From Saccharopolyspora phatthalungensis (GTDB lineage: Bacteria > Actinomycetota > Actinomycetes > Mycobacteriales > Pseudonocardiaceae), in contig NZ_JACHIW010000002.1 in assembly GCF_014203395.1 (NCBI RefSeq), positions 930,001 through 994,000 on the forward strand: a stretch of 64,000 bases of DNA, read 5' to 3'. A program made the position numbers and the translations under genes. Shown here piece by piece: positions 50,677 to 59,603 of the stretch. Under the pieces are notes generated by a model that worked only from the letters and a program-made list of their open reading frames with translations, had not been told where the DNA came from and did not search any database. Positions within the stretch are counted from its first letter, which is position 1. The number at the start of each line of letters is the position of its first letter.

Positions 50677-50931
50677 CCCGGACGGCGGCGCGCCGCCCCC
50701 TCGCGCTTTGCCCCCTAAACAGCCGACCGTGTCCTACGACATTTGGGCGCATGTGTCAAAAAGTCGCATCCTGTTGCCATTTTTCTTCCCTCGGTGACTT
50801 CATGCTTACCTCCCGGCAGGTATCCTGCTGGCGCTGGCCCGCCCATTCAAGAGCCCACCTGGAATTCGCTGTCCCAGCAGGGAGAACCTCGTCGGAGCAC
50901 CGATCTGGCCCACAACTCGGGAGTGGCTACC

Positions 50932-52299
50932 GTGGCCTCTGTTGAAGTCGCACCACTGCTTTTCGCGCTCGCGTTCATCTTGGTCCTCACCCAGCTGCTG
51001 GGCGCGCTGGCGCGGCGCCTTGGGCAGCCCCCGGTAATCGGTGAGATCGGCGCCGGGATACTCGTCGGACCGCTCTTCTTTCACGGGGTCGTCGGCACCG
51101 CCTTGATCCCAGAGGCCGTCCGCCCGCACCTCGGCGCGCTGGCCGACGTCGGGTTGGCGTTGTTCATGTTCCTGGTCGGGATGGGACTCAACGACAACCC
51201 GATGCGGGGAAAGGGGCGCACCGCCGTCACCGTGTCGCTGGCCTCGATGCTGCTGCCGTTCGGGCTCGGCTGCCTGCTGGCCCTGCATCTGGTCACCAGG
51301 TACCCCGCCGTCCATCATCTCGGCTTCGTCCTGTTCATGGGCGCGGCCATGTCGGTGACGGCTTTCCCGGTCTTGGCAAGAATTCTTTCCGACCACGGGC
51401 TGATCCGGACACCTTTGGGGGAGCTTTCCCTGTCGTGCGCCGCGATTTCCGATGTCATCGCCTGGGCGACACTGGCCGTGGTCGTCACGTTGCTCGGTGG
51501 CAACGGCAGGCCGCAGTGGCTCATCGTCTTCGTCATTCCCTTTGTCCTCGTCATGTTCTTGGTGGTGCGGCCGTTTCTGGAACGCTGGTTCCGCGCGTCG
51601 CGGGGCGACGGTCAGCGCCGAATCTTCCCCGTCGCGCTGACCGGTCTGCTCGTCTCGGGCGCGCTGACCGAATGGATGGGGCTGCACTTCATCTTCGGCG
51701 CGTTCCTGTTCGGCGTCATCATGCCGGGTGAAGGCACCGGGAGCGCTCCGGCCAAGCTCCGGGAGAGCATGGAACGGATCGGCGGGGTCCTGCTCCTGCC
51801 GGTTTACTTTGTTATTGCTGGCCTGAAGGTAGATCTGTCGGCGATGAACCTCGCCAGCGTTGGCGATCTGGTGTTGATCCTCCTCGTCGCGGTCGGCGGG
51901 AAGTTCGGCGGTACCTACCTCGCGGCACGGGCGAGCAAAGTAGACAGTCGCGATGCCACCGCGTTGGCCATCCTGATGAACACCCGAGGGCTCACCGAAC
52001 TGGTCATTCTCACCGTCGGGCTGCAGTTGGGCGTGCTGAATCGCGAACTCTATTCGCTGATGGTGGTCATGGCCTTGCTGACCACCGCAATGGCGGGGCC
52101 GCTGCTGCGCAGGCTGTACCCGTCGAAGCGGATCCACGAGGTTATTCTGCAAACCGCCGGAAAAGCGGGGACCGTGGTGGCCGAAGGAGGGCCGGACAAC
52201 GCCTCGCACGACGGGAGCGACAACGGTACGACGATGCCGGACGCACCGGGCCCTGCACGCCGTCCGGACCCCGGCGGGTCCGGAATTTCCCAATTTTAG
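50932..52299 (+). CDS. Kef/CPA2-type cation:proton antiporter
   Basis: 455 residues with 11-13 hydrophobic helices. GQPPVIGEIGAGILVGPLFF at the N-terminus, LFMGAAMSVTAFPVLARIL and SCAAISDVIAWATLAVVV (ion-binding Asp) and a late NTRGLTELVILTVGLQLG are typical of the CPA2 family; the C-terminal tail after about 400 is polar. GTG start at 50932 after GGGAG. Several aminoglycoside clusters contain an antiporter of this class, so it may help proton-driven export or pH balance, but it may also be a neighbour. Confidence 0.82.
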   Translation: MASVEVAPLLFALAFILVLTQLLGALARRLGQPPVIGEIGAGILVGPLFFHGVVGTALIPEAVRPHLGALADVGLALFMFLVGMGLNDNPMRGKGRTAVTVSLASMLLPFGLGCLLALHLVTRYPAVHHLGFVLFMGAAMSVTAFPVLARILSDHGLIRTPLGELSLSCAAISDVIAWATLAVVVTLLGGNGRPQWLIVFVIPFVLVMFLVVRPFLERWFRASRGDGQRRIFPVALTGLLVSGALTEWMGLHFIFGAFLFGVIMPGEGTGSAPAKLRESMERIGGVLLLPVYFVIAGLKVDLSAMNLASVGDLVLILLVAVGGKFGGTYLAARASKVDSRDATALAILMNTRGLTELVILTVGLQLGVLNRELYSLMVVMALLTTAMAGPLLRRLYPSKRIHEVILQTAGKAGTVVAEGGPDNASHDGSDNGTTMPDAPGPARRPDPGGSGISQF

Positions 52300-52338
52300 G
52301 CAAAATCGGGATCCCCCGCCCCGGAGTCATGTGAACCG

Positions 52339-52647
52339 TCAGCGTCGCCCGTGAAGCTCGATCAACATAAAGGTTCGGCCGGGTGATTCCTCCGTGACTT
52401 CGGGCTCCACGTCGGTTGTGAGGCCGGTCCACCACGTGGTTGCTGACGGCATGGTGAGCCCGAAGCCGAAGCCTGCCATGCTGCCATCCGAGCCGGTGGC
52501 GACGATCAGTCCCACACCTGGCCGTTGGTGCTGGATCGCGAAACGGTCCTTGAACAAGCGGACGTGTTCGTCTCCGTACTCGTAGCGCGCGAAGACCTCG
52601 CGGTAAACCTCCGCAGTGGGCACCCGATGGAACTCGACATCACTCAC
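52339..52647 (-). pseudogene. N-terminal piece of a GNAT-family acetyltransferase
   Basis: 102 residues from a GTG start (SDVEFHRVPTAEVYREVF) through MAGFGFGLTMPSATTWWTGL to FMLIELHGRR, then a stop. In full-length relatives this phrase runs directly into the acetyl-CoA-binding loop (R/Q-x-x-G-x-G/A), which is absent here in all frames. The gene is thus cut off after about half its length, 40 bases from the end of the antiporter gene. It marks a rearrangement boundary. Confidence 0.65.
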
Positions 52648-52880
52648 GCGGGACGGTCTCTCTAGGCAGAATTGTGTTGTGGCAAACCGAATCACGTCGA
52701 TACCGCTGGCTGCTCCATTCTGGGGATTGGGTCGTCCGCCATCGAGGTGATCGGTCCAAGTCTGTTACCGGCCGCGTTCGCACCGATACTCTGATCAGCA
52801 CGTCGCCCGAGGAAACACACCCACAGGGACGACTAAAGGTACCGGGCGGTGACCACCGCCCGGGGAAGAGGGGACTCACA

Positions 52881-54080
52881 ATGAACCCTGATCTGCCGTT
52901 CGGTGAACGGCTCAAGCGACTGAGAAACCGCGAGGGCATGTCCCGTCCTGTTCTCGCCGGTCTCGTCGGCCGCAGCGCGGAATGGCTCAAAAGGCTGGAA
53001 AAGGGCGATTATCTGATGCCCCGTCCGTCGATGCTGTTCGCCCTCGCCGATCGACTCGGTGTGGAACTCGTAGAACTCATCGGAGACCCCAGGATAGCGG
53101 GTACGCACTATGGCAAGATCGCGCACGATCGACTGCCCGATATTGCGCGGGCTCTCGCGAGCTATCCGATCAGCACGGAGCCGGGGCCGGTCGACGTTGC
53201 CGGTCTTGTTGCGAAAGTCGGGCAGTTATGGGACTTATGGCACGGAAGCGCTCGACACCGAACAGCCGTCGCTGGACTGCTCCCATCCCTACTTCACGAC
53301 GTTCGCACTGCGGTTCCCCGCGTCGACGACCGGGACCGGCGGACCATGCTGGCAACAGAGGCCCAGACCTACCACCTCGTGCAGTTGTTCCTGTCGTTCC
53401 AGCCAGCGCCCGAGCTAGTGCACCTGTGCGGAGACCGCGCTATGACCGCCGCCCAGGGCACGGATGACCCGCTGGCGATGAGCGCGGCGGCCTGGTACAT
53501 GAACCACGTTTTCCGAGACGCCGGCCAGCAGCACGAGGCTCGCGTACAACTCGCGCTCGACACTGCCGGCTTGCTTAACCCTGAGCGTTCCGACGATGAG
53601 CGGGCGTTCTGGGGTTTGCTGCGCCTCGCGTGCGCGCTTTCCTTCGCCAAAGTCGGTCGCGACGGCGATGCCTGGCGGTACTGGGACGATGCAGACCGAG
53701 CGGCGAAGGCACTTCCCGGCGGCTACGAGCACCCCTGGCTACGGTTCGGCCGATCAATGGTCGACGCCTACGCCGTGACCATGCTCGTGGACCTGATGCG
53801 CCCGCACGAGGCCATCCGGCAGGCCGACCGACTCGACCTCGACGGCATGACCTCACAGACTCGGCGGTCGTTCCACACGATCGAAACCGCGAGGGCCTAC
53901 CACCAGGCGCGTGAGCACGTTGCGGCCGTGCACCTATTGGCCAGGGCGCAACAAATCAGCCCGGAAACCGTAAGGTTCAACCTCTTCACCCGCGCCGCGA
54001 TCAAGGACCTGTCCGAGCATGGCGGTCACACCGTCCGCGCCGACGCACAGGGCCTTGGGCGTCACCTCGACCTCGTTTAG
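52881..54080 (+). CDS. XRE-family regulator with TPR-like C-terminal region
   Basis: 399 residues. An N-terminal helix-turn-helix at about residues 8-62 (FGERLKRLRNREGMSRPVLAGLVG, AEWLKRLEKGDYLMPRPSML) is followed by a helical repeat region. Many actinomycetes have such regulators beside small operons. The ATG at 52881 follows GAAGAGGGGA; the frame extends 69 codons upstream without a better start. Two 17-bp palindromes directly downstream (54090-54133) are the probable operators and would connect it to the next four genes. Confidence 0.82.
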   Translation: MNPDLPFGERLKRLRNREGMSRPVLAGLVGRSAEWLKRLEKGDYLMPRPSMLFALADRLGVELVELIGDPRIAGTHYGKIAHDRLPDIARALASYPISTEPGPVDVAGLVAKVGQLWDLWHGSARHRTAVAGLLPSLLHDVRTAVPRVDDRDRRTMLATEAQTYHLVQLFLSFQPAPELVHLCGDRAMTAAQGTDDPLAMSAAAWYMNHVFRDAGQQHEARVQLALDTAGLLNPERSDDERAFWGLLRLACALSFAKVGRDGDAWRYWDDADRAAKALPGGYEHPWLRFGRSMVDAYAVTMLVDLMRPHEAIRQADRLDLDGMTSQTRRSFHTIETARAYHQAREHVAAVHLLARAQQISPETVRFNLFTRAAIKDLSEHGGHTVRADAQGLGRHLDLV

Positions 54081-54089
54081 GGCGTCGCC

Positions 54090-54133
54090 GGGTACAGCCT
54101 GTACCCGAACCACACTGGGTACAGGTTGTACCC
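54090..54133. promoter_or_regulatory. Two 17-bp palindromic operators GGGTACA-n3-TGTACCC
   Basis: GGGTACAGCCTGTACCC (54090-54106) and GGGTACAGGTTGTACCC (54117-54133) are palindromes with 8- and 7-base arms and centres 27 bases apart. They lie between the XRE gene and the small operon. TATGTT near 54155 is a candidate -10. The symmetry and the placement fit an XRE dimer pair. Confidence 0.65.
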
Positions 54134-54355
54134 CGCGATCGATCACTCTCCGTCTATGTTCGGTCACATGTCGCAATGGCGGGTACTCCAAAATACGGCG
54201 CAGGGTCTGAGCACCCCCGACCGGCGCGGCTGGGCTGTAGCGGCCCCAACGGCCGATCTCGCTACGGCCGACGTGGGATCGGCCGGGGAACACGAACAGG
54301 ATCACGACTCGGCCGGTTCCACCCCTGACGTCGAGGACTGGGGAGGACACCACCG

Positions 54356-54535
54356 ATGCCGGAGAAGGTCACCAAACCCACGCCCCTGCTGTGGGCCTAC
54401 CGCTGCCCGGCCCGAGACTGCCGGTTCGAAGATCGTTATGCCGACGTCGTCGCCCAGCATGAGGCCGACGCCCACCACGGCAACCTTCGCGCCTCGGCCG
54501 GTGTCAGCCACAATCCGGGTGGTGCGGCCGGGTGA
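54356..54535 (+). CDS. Small zinc-finger-like protein
   Basis: 59 residues. CPARDC followed after 14 residues by HEADAHH gives a Cys2His2-like arrangement (CRFEDRYADVVAQHEADAHHG), so a single small zinc finger is likely. ATG at 54356 with GGGGAGGAC six bases before. Its stop overlaps the GTG of the next small gene (GTGA). An alternative frame from 54168 overlaps part of this stretch but has a worse ribosome site. First gene downstream of the two palindromic operators. Function unknown. Confidence 0.65.
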   Translation: MPEKVTKPTPLLWAYRCPARDCRFEDRYADVVAQHEADAHHGNLRASAGVSHNPGGAAG

Positions 54536-54768
54536 GCGGCACGTCCCCGTGGTTCACCTCTGACGACGCTGGTGCGGAACTCGCTGATATCTGGGTGGAC
54601 CACCACCGCCAAGCCCACGAGCGGGAACACGCCCGGCGTAGCTGGACCCTGTGCGAGATGCGGGTGATCGGTGGCAATGCACCGACTCTCGCACACGTCA
54701 GCGTGGTCGGTTGCCGGAATTGTGCCGCCCGCCGCGCCGCCCACAGACCGCCCGCTGCGGTCGCCTAG
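54532..54768 (+). CDS. Small Cys/His protein of unknown function
   Basis: 78 residues: acidic first half (DDAGAELADIWVDHHRQAHEREH), then WTLCEMRVIGG and VVGCRNCAARRAAH. Three cysteines and several histidines suggest metal binding. GTG start overlaps the preceding stop by four bases, so co-translation is likely. No family recognised. Confidence 0.55.
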   Translation: MSGTSPWFTSDDAGAELADIWVDHHRQAHEREHARRSWTLCEMRVIGGNAPTLAHVSVVGCRNCAARRAAHRPPAAVA

Positions 54769-54993
54769 ACGCTGATGCGGGTGCCGCACGTTCGCCCCCC
54801 GACCGGCACCCGCATCGGCACCACTTCAACGGAGAGGACACCGAGCACCGTGGCGCGCCATCGACGAGGCGCGAAACGGCTCGATGGCCTCGATCGGGCG
54901 GGCAGGAAGCCGACAAGTGCCACCCGTCCGGTGACTACAGCTCTCGAACCGATCCACACGATGAAACTGGAAAAGGAAGGGAGCACATCACCG

Positions 54994-55125
54994 ATGAGAC
55001 CGGCTCACGTCCTGACAGCCAAACACGAGGACAAGACCGAACAAGACTCGCAGGATCCGCCGCACAAGCCACAGGGCAACGGCCCGCAGGGACCGCCCGA
55101 CCCGGACACGGGCAACAGGCACTGA
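54994..55125 (+). CDS. 43-residue peptide preceding the methyltransferase gene
   Basis: A hydrophilic peptide: MRPAHVLTAKHEDKTEQD, then a Pro/Gly/Gln-rich C-terminal part ending PPDPDTGNRH. ATG at 54994 with AAGGAAGGGAG ten bases before; an in-frame ATG at 54961 (54 residues) has no ribosome site. The stop overlaps the methyltransferase ATG by one base (TGATG). Asp-Gly-like and Asn-Pro-rich stretches (DPDTGN) would be suitable isoaspartate targets, so it may be a substrate or RiPP-like precursor; that is inference only. Confidence 0.5.
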   Translation: MRPAHVLTAKHEDKTEQDSQDPPHKPQGNGPQGPPDPDTGNRH

Positions 55126-56267
55126 TGAGCACGAATTCCGCCGCGACGCCCGGAACGGCGTGGGATGCGCCGTTCCGGGCGGTGGACCGCGCCTCCTTCA
55201 TCCCCGCCCGTGCTTGGGCCAACGACGATTCGGGGCGTCTGCGGCCGATCGACCGCGACACCGATCCCGAGACATGGTCGAACGTGGTTGCCTCGGATCT
55301 TCCGATCGTTACCCAGATCGACGACGGGGCCACGCCGTGGCCCGAGGTTCGGGGTCAGGTGTCGAGTTCGGCTTCACAGCCGAGCGTCGTGCGAACCATG
55401 TTGGAAGCCCTCGATGTGCGCGATGGGCAGCGGGTGTTGGAAGTGGGCACCGGCACCGGCTACAACGCCGCACTCCTTGCCGAACGTCTCGGCAGCGCAA
55501 ACGTCACCACGGTTGATGTGGACCCAGCGCTCGTCGCCGACGCTAGGGCGAGCCTCACCCGCGTGGGGTATCGGCCAACCGTAGCTTGCGCCGATGGGCT
55601 GAATGGTTTCCCCGCGCGGGCACCGTATGACCGACTGATCTGCACCGCGTCGATCAACGTCGCGGGCATACCGCCCGCGTGGCTGGAGCAGGTCGCGCCC
55701 GGCGGGATCATCCTCACCCCCTGGGGGACCGACTACCACAACGGTGTCCTCGTCCGACTCACCGTCCACAATGGTCACTCCGCATCCGGATCGGTCGTGG
55801 GAGACGCCGCGTTCATGCGTCTGCGCGCCCAGCGCTACCCGTTCGGGCAAGCCGCGGACATGGGCGAGATCATCGAGGCCAGCACCGAAGCACGGGAATC
55901 CAGCACCACCATCACCCCGACCGAAGTCGCCTTCGGCGATGGCTCATTTGCCGTCGGAATGCGGATTCCGGACGTGCAAAAGAGTATCGCTTACGACGAC
56001 CCGGACACCTTCGAGCTGCTGGTGTACCACGTAGACAGCCGCTCGATCGCGACCGTGAACGTCTCGCCGGAGGCCACCGCTCACGGTGTCTACCCGGTAC
56101 GGGAAATCGGCCCGCGTTCGCTGTGGTCCGAGGTCACCGCCGCACACGATTGGTGGGCATCGCTGAACCGTCCGGCGCGAACTCGCTTCGGTCTCACCGT
56201 CGATGGCGGGCAACACTACGTGTGGCTGGACGTCGATGATCGGCGATTTCAATGGAAATCACCGTAG
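55125..56267 (+). CDS. Protein-L-isoaspartate O-methyltransferase-like enzyme
   Basis: 380 residues. The PCMT fold is seen in SSSASQPSVVRTMLEALDV, RVLEVGTGTGYNAALLAERLG (SAM loop), TTVDVDPALVADARASL and PYDRLICTASINVAGIPPAW. The C-terminal about 170 residues are an extra domain, so it is longer than housekeeping Pcm (about 210) and like the variants found in peptide-modification operons of actinomycetes. ATG at 55125. The last residues (RRFQWKSP) are encoded by a GATTTC-n4-GAAATC repeat, so the 3' end of the gene was created or altered by that element. Substrate possibly the 43-residue peptide. Confidence 0.75.
   Translation: MSTNSAATPGTAWDAPFRAVDRASFIPARAWANDDSGRLRPIDRDTDPETWSNVVASDLPIVTQIDDGATPWPEVRGQVSSSASQPSVVRTMLEALDVRDGQRVLEVGTGTGYNAALLAERLGSANVTTVDVDPALVADARASLTRVGYRPTVACADGLNGFPARAPYDRLICTASINVAGIPPAWLEQVAPGGIILTPWGTDYHNGVLVRLTVHNGHSASGSVVGDAAFMRLRAQRYPFGQAADMGEIIEASTEARESSTTITPTEVAFGDGSFAVGMRIPDVQKSIAYDDPDTFELLVYHVDSRSIATVNVSPEATAHGVYPVREIGPRSLWSEVTAAHDWWASLNRPARTRFGLTVDGGQHYVWLDVDDRRFQWKSP
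56245..56260. repeat. GATTTCAATGGAAATC hairpin within the 3' end of a gene
   Basis: A perfect 6-bp stem with an AATG loop, identical to the copy at 20759. It lies inside the last codons of the methyltransferase, 23 bases from the end of the convergent Rieske gene; a second half-copy (GATTTCC) follows at 56268. Probable bidirectional terminator. Confidence 0.55.
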
Positions 56268-56282
56268 AGATTTCCGTAGGCG

Positions 56283-57293
56283 TCAGGAGGTGCGGAGGGC
56301 GTAGCGGCGCTCGGCGTAGGCCAGGTCGTCGCGCCAGAGCCGTGCGGCGGCTCGCGCCATGACCGGGCGGAGCAGGGCCGCTGAGGCACGCGCGAGCGCG
56401 AATCCGGGTCTGGTGGAGTCGGCGACGACGGCCTCGATGACCGCTGTTCTCGGGCGCCCGTCGCGGCCGTTGCCCAGTGGAGTGGCATGTGTTTCGACCA
56501 CGCTGCCGACGCCTTCTCCGGCGACGATCCGCATCACCACGGTGCGCGGTTCGGGGCAGGTGAACTCGGCGTGGACGGGAACTCCAAGGCGGCCGGCCAC
56601 CCGGAAGGTCACCGCGACCAGGAACCTGTCCTGCTCCGGCGGCACATCGACCTTGCCCGGGGCGCTGAGCACTCGCAGCCTGGTGAAGGAATAAGGGTGG
56701 AACCACCCGCCGTGCCAGGGGTCGAGCCGGTTGGCGACGATGTCGGACGGTTCGCAGACGCCCACCACTTCGGCCACAGAGTCCACAGCGGACTCTTCCG
56801 GCGGTCTGGCGGGGACGACCGGCGCGGGCAGCGGTTTCTCGCCGCCGACGGTGTCCAGCCGGACCCAGGCGAGCACGCCGTCATCGTGGCTAGGCATCGG
56901 CGACCAACCGTGGCAGCCACCCGTGCCGATGCGCAGGCCGTGCCACCGGCACACCAACTCGCCACCGTCCACAGTGGCCTGATCGAGTGGGCCGCCGAGG
57001 TGCGGGCAGGCCCCGGGGCCGACCACCAGGCGGCCTGCGGCAGCGCGCCAGGCGACCAACTCCACCCCGGCGACCCGGCACCCGAGCGGCCGTCCGGCGC
57101 GGATGCCGCGGCTGGCGGCGAAGACGAACCAGTTCCCGGCGGGTCTGGCCTCGGCCCGCTTGAGTGCGGCGCCGATCACCTGCGGATCGGCGTCCCGGTA
57201 GGTCGGTTCCTGCCGCGCCCAGCGGGTCCGGGGAACCGGTTGCAGCGGCCAGTTTTGGGGCCACTTGGGCAGCAGGGCGGACAACCTGGTCAC
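56283..57293 (-). CDS. Rieske [2Fe-2S] protein of the carotenoid operon
   Basis: 336 residues. The Rieske ligands are GACPHLGGPL and VCRWHG (Cys-x-His ... Cys-x-x-His). The rest resembles the short oxygenase-like protein often found at the end of aromatic-carotenoid operons in actinomycetes (I recall a DUF5914-type tail). It may hydroxylate or otherwise oxidise the carotenoid end group, or support electron transfer. GTG start overlaps the crtU stop (GTGA); it is the last gene of the leftward operon. Confidence 0.78.
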   Translation of the reverse strand: MTRLSALLPKWPQNWPLQPVPRTRWARQEPTYRDADPQVIGAALKRAEARPAGNWFVFAASRGIRAGRPLGCRVAGVELVAWRAAAGRLVVGPGACPHLGGPLDQATVDGGELVCRWHGLRIGTGGCHGWSPMPSHDDGVLAWVRLDTVGGEKPLPAPVVPARPPEESAVDSVAEVVGVCEPSDIVANRLDPWHGGWFHPYSFTRLRVLSAPGKVDVPPEQDRFLVAVTFRVAGRLGVPVHAEFTCPEPRTVVMRIVAGEGVGSVVETHATPLGNGRDGRPRTAVIEAVVADSTRPGFALARASAALLRPVMARAAARLWRDDLAYAERRYALRTS

Positions 57294-58855
57294 CGTTCGG
57301 CCTCCCTTGCCAGTTCGGCGAGTCGGCGCAGCGGCGCCAGGCGGCCCCTGGTCGGCACCGACCGCAGTTCGTGTCCACGCACGCCGAAGCGGGCGAGCAG
57401 GCAGTTGGCCGCGTGCCAGCCCGTGGTCGCGGCGCGCTCCATCAGCGCCGCCGGGACGTCGATCCTGATCCCGTCCCCGGCGAGCACGAGCCCCGGATGC
57501 GGGGTGCGCACCCCCGGGCGGCGGGCGAAGTCACCGACGCCGAACAGCGGGCAGTCCGCGCGCCACAGCACCGATTCCTCCAGCACGCCCGCCCGCCGTG
57601 TCTCCGGATACAGCTGGTGCAAGCGACCCACAAGCTCCCGGCGCAGACGGTCGATGTGCTTGCGCTCCGGGCTCCCGTTCGAGGGGACCGAATAGGCGTG
57701 CAGCTCCACGACCGAGCCGCCGTGCCGGGCCGCCCAGTCACGGGCATCGCGGTCGTACCGGTTCAGCACGCTGACGTTGTCCATCGGCGCCAACCCGCCC
57801 GCTGCCAGGAACGCCGGGCGGTGGGCTGCCACGGGCCGGTCCAGCCAGAGCCGCTGGACCAGGAACGGCGGTGCGTTGCGCAACCCGCGCACCGAATCAG
57901 CCCATTCGGCGGCCTTGGCGAGCCCGGGCGAGGCGTCCAGGAGTCGGCGCAGCCCCGCCACGTCCGTGGCCAGCACCACGCCGTCGGCATCAATGCCGCG
58001 TCCGGTGTCGAGCAGCACCCGGAACCTGCGGCTGCCGGCGAGCTCGACACTCCGCGCGGTGGTGGCGAGGCGAAAATCGACGCCGAGCGCGGTGAGGTGC
58101 TTTCCCAACGGCGACCACAAGCTCCGGTCGAATCCGGCTTCGGGGACGTCGAACACCAGTCCTTCGCTCGACCCCAGGAAGTAGATGTGGAACATGGTGG
58201 CCAGCTCGGCGGCCGAAAGCTGCGCCGGCGGGGCGAAGAAGCTGCGGGAGAACACCTCCAGCGCCAAATGCCGCGCCGCCGCGGGGAACCGGATGCGATC
58301 GAGGAAGGTATCGACGTCGATGTGGTCGAGCCGGCGGTAGATTTCGGGCACCGACACCGCGGCCAGCGGTGCGGCGGCGCGCGGGTTCAGCCGGAGGAGG
58401 TCGGCGAACCGGAAGGTGGGGCTGCGCAGGGCGAACAGCAGCGCGTTCCACGGTGGGGTGCGGGGCAGGCCCCGGAAGGTGTCCCACCTGCCCGCGCCGT
58501 CAACCAGCGGGTAATCATCCAGGGGAGTCAGGCAGTTCAGCCGCGCGTCGGCGCGACGCAGCAGCGCGCGGAGGTTGTAGTACTGCCGGAAGAAGGCGTG
58601 GAAACCGCGGCTCATCGCCACATTGCTGCCATCGGGGCGCTGTTCGGTCCACCCTCCGACGCGTCCGCCAAGGCGGTCCTCCCGCTCGATGACCTCGACG
58701 CCCACCCCGCGCTCGGCCAGCCCGGTGGCGGCGCACAGCCCGGCGATGCCGCCGCCGACCACGACAACATGCGGCCGCCGTCCCAGCGTCCGGGCGTCCG
58801 CCACCCCGTCCGGAGCGCGGTGGCGGACGACGCGACGATCGGTTTCACCACGCAT
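57290..58855 (-). CDS. crtU: Beta-carotene desaturase/methyltransferase
   Basis: 521 residues. FAD loop VVVVGGGIAGLCAATGLAERG, VIEREDRLGGRVGGW, then the CrtU-type phrase MSRGFHAFFRQYYNLRALLRR and the C-terminal LVLAGDGIRIDVPAALMERAATTG. CrtU converts the beta-ionone rings of beta-carotene into aromatic rings with a methyl shift, giving isorenieratene. The ATG at 58855 overlaps the end of crtT by 11 bases. Complete and apparently intact. Confidence 0.88.
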   Translation of the reverse strand: MRGETDRRVVRHRAPDGVADARTLGRRPHVVVVGGGIAGLCAATGLAERGVGVEVIEREDRLGGRVGGWTEQRPDGSNVAMSRGFHAFFRQYYNLRALLRRADARLNCLTPLDDYPLVDGAGRWDTFRGLPRTPPWNALLFALRSPTFRFADLLRLNPRAAAPLAAVSVPEIYRRLDHIDVDTFLDRIRFPAAARHLALEVFSRSFFAPPAQLSAAELATMFHIYFLGSSEGLVFDVPEAGFDRSLWSPLGKHLTALGVDFRLATTARSVELAGSRRFRVLLDTGRGIDADGVVLATDVAGLRRLLDASPGLAKAAEWADSVRGLRNAPPFLVQRLWLDRPVAAHRPAFLAAGGLAPMDNVSVLNRYDRDARDWAARHGGSVVELHAYSVPSNGSPERKHIDRLRRELVGRLHQLYPETRRAGVLEESVLWRADCPLFGVGDFARRPGVRTPHPGLVLAGDGIRIDVPAALMERAATTGWHAANCLLARFGVRGHELRSVPTRGRLAPLRRLAELAREAER

Positions 58856-59603
58856 GCCGCGGCTCCTCTCCGCAGCCCTCGGCGGGCGCGCTGGCCAGGA
58901 AGGTATGCACCACCCCACGCTGCCAGCCGGTCATGGTCTCGTCGTGCACGGCGGTATACCCGCAGTCGGTGAGCCGCCGGCGAAACCGGGCGACCCCGTC
59001 GAAAGCCCGCACGCTGCGCCACAGGTGCCGGAACAGCGCGGTTCGCCCCGTGGTCACCAGCCCGGCCGGGATGATGACGCTCCAGCACACGGCGTGCCAC
59101 ACCGCCCTGGCCCGCAGCGAGTCGCGCACCGAGTACTCGTGCACCGCGAGCGTCCCGCCCGGTCGCAGCAGCCGCCGGAAGGCCCGCAGTTGGGTGTCCA
59201 GCTGGGCCAGATTTCGCACTAGGTACGCCGCGAAGATCCCGTCGAACGGCCCACGCACCCCGGACTCGGACAGGTCCTCGATGCGGGCGTGGACGAACCG
59301 CACCGAAGACGGCCACGGCTTGCGCCTGGCCTGCTGAAGCATCCCTTCCGAGGCGTCCACGGCCACGATCTCGGCGCGCCCGGCCACGGCGAGCAGCGCA
59401 GCGGTCGATGCCCCGGTGCCGCACCCGGCGTCCAGAAGCCGCAGGCCCGCGCCCTCGTCCGGCAACCGCATGCGACGCGCGGAGATGCGGAGGTGGTCGT
59501 GGTAGCCGGGGTTAACGGCCACGAGCCGGTCGTAGGCCGCGGCTCCGGTGTCGAACGCGGCGGGCACGGCATCCCGGCGCAGACCCGTCCTGTCGAGTTT
59601 CAC
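58845..59603 (-). CDS. crtT: Carotenoid-operon methyltransferase
   Basis: 252 residues, class I methyltransferase: LRLLDAGCGTGASTAALLAVAG, EIVAVDASEGMLQQAR, FDGIFAAYLVRNLAQLDTQLRAFRRLLRPGGTLAVHEYS, of the UbiE/CrtT group. CrtT lies between crtY and crtU in the Streptomyces griseus isorenieratene cluster as I recall; its exact reaction is not settled. GTG start overlaps the crtYd stop (GTGA). Confidence 0.75.
   Translation of the reverse strand: MKLDRTGLRRDAVPAAFDTGAAAYDRLVAVNPGYHDHLRISARRMRLPDEGAGLRLLDAGCGTGASTAALLAVAGRAEIVAVDASEGMLQQARRKPWPSSVRFVHARIEDLSESGVRGPFDGIFAAYLVRNLAQLDTQLRAFRRLLRPGGTLAVHEYSVRDSLRARAVWHAVCWSVIIPAGLVTTGRTALFRHLWRSVRAFDGVARFRRRLTDCGYTAVHDETMTGWQRGVVHTFLASAPAEGCGEEPRHAW

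Noticed and set aside
54126..54563. 145-codon rightward frame between the operators and the small genes
   Set aside because: Low complexity, no ribosome site at its internal ATG, and it overlaps the better-supported zinc-finger gene.
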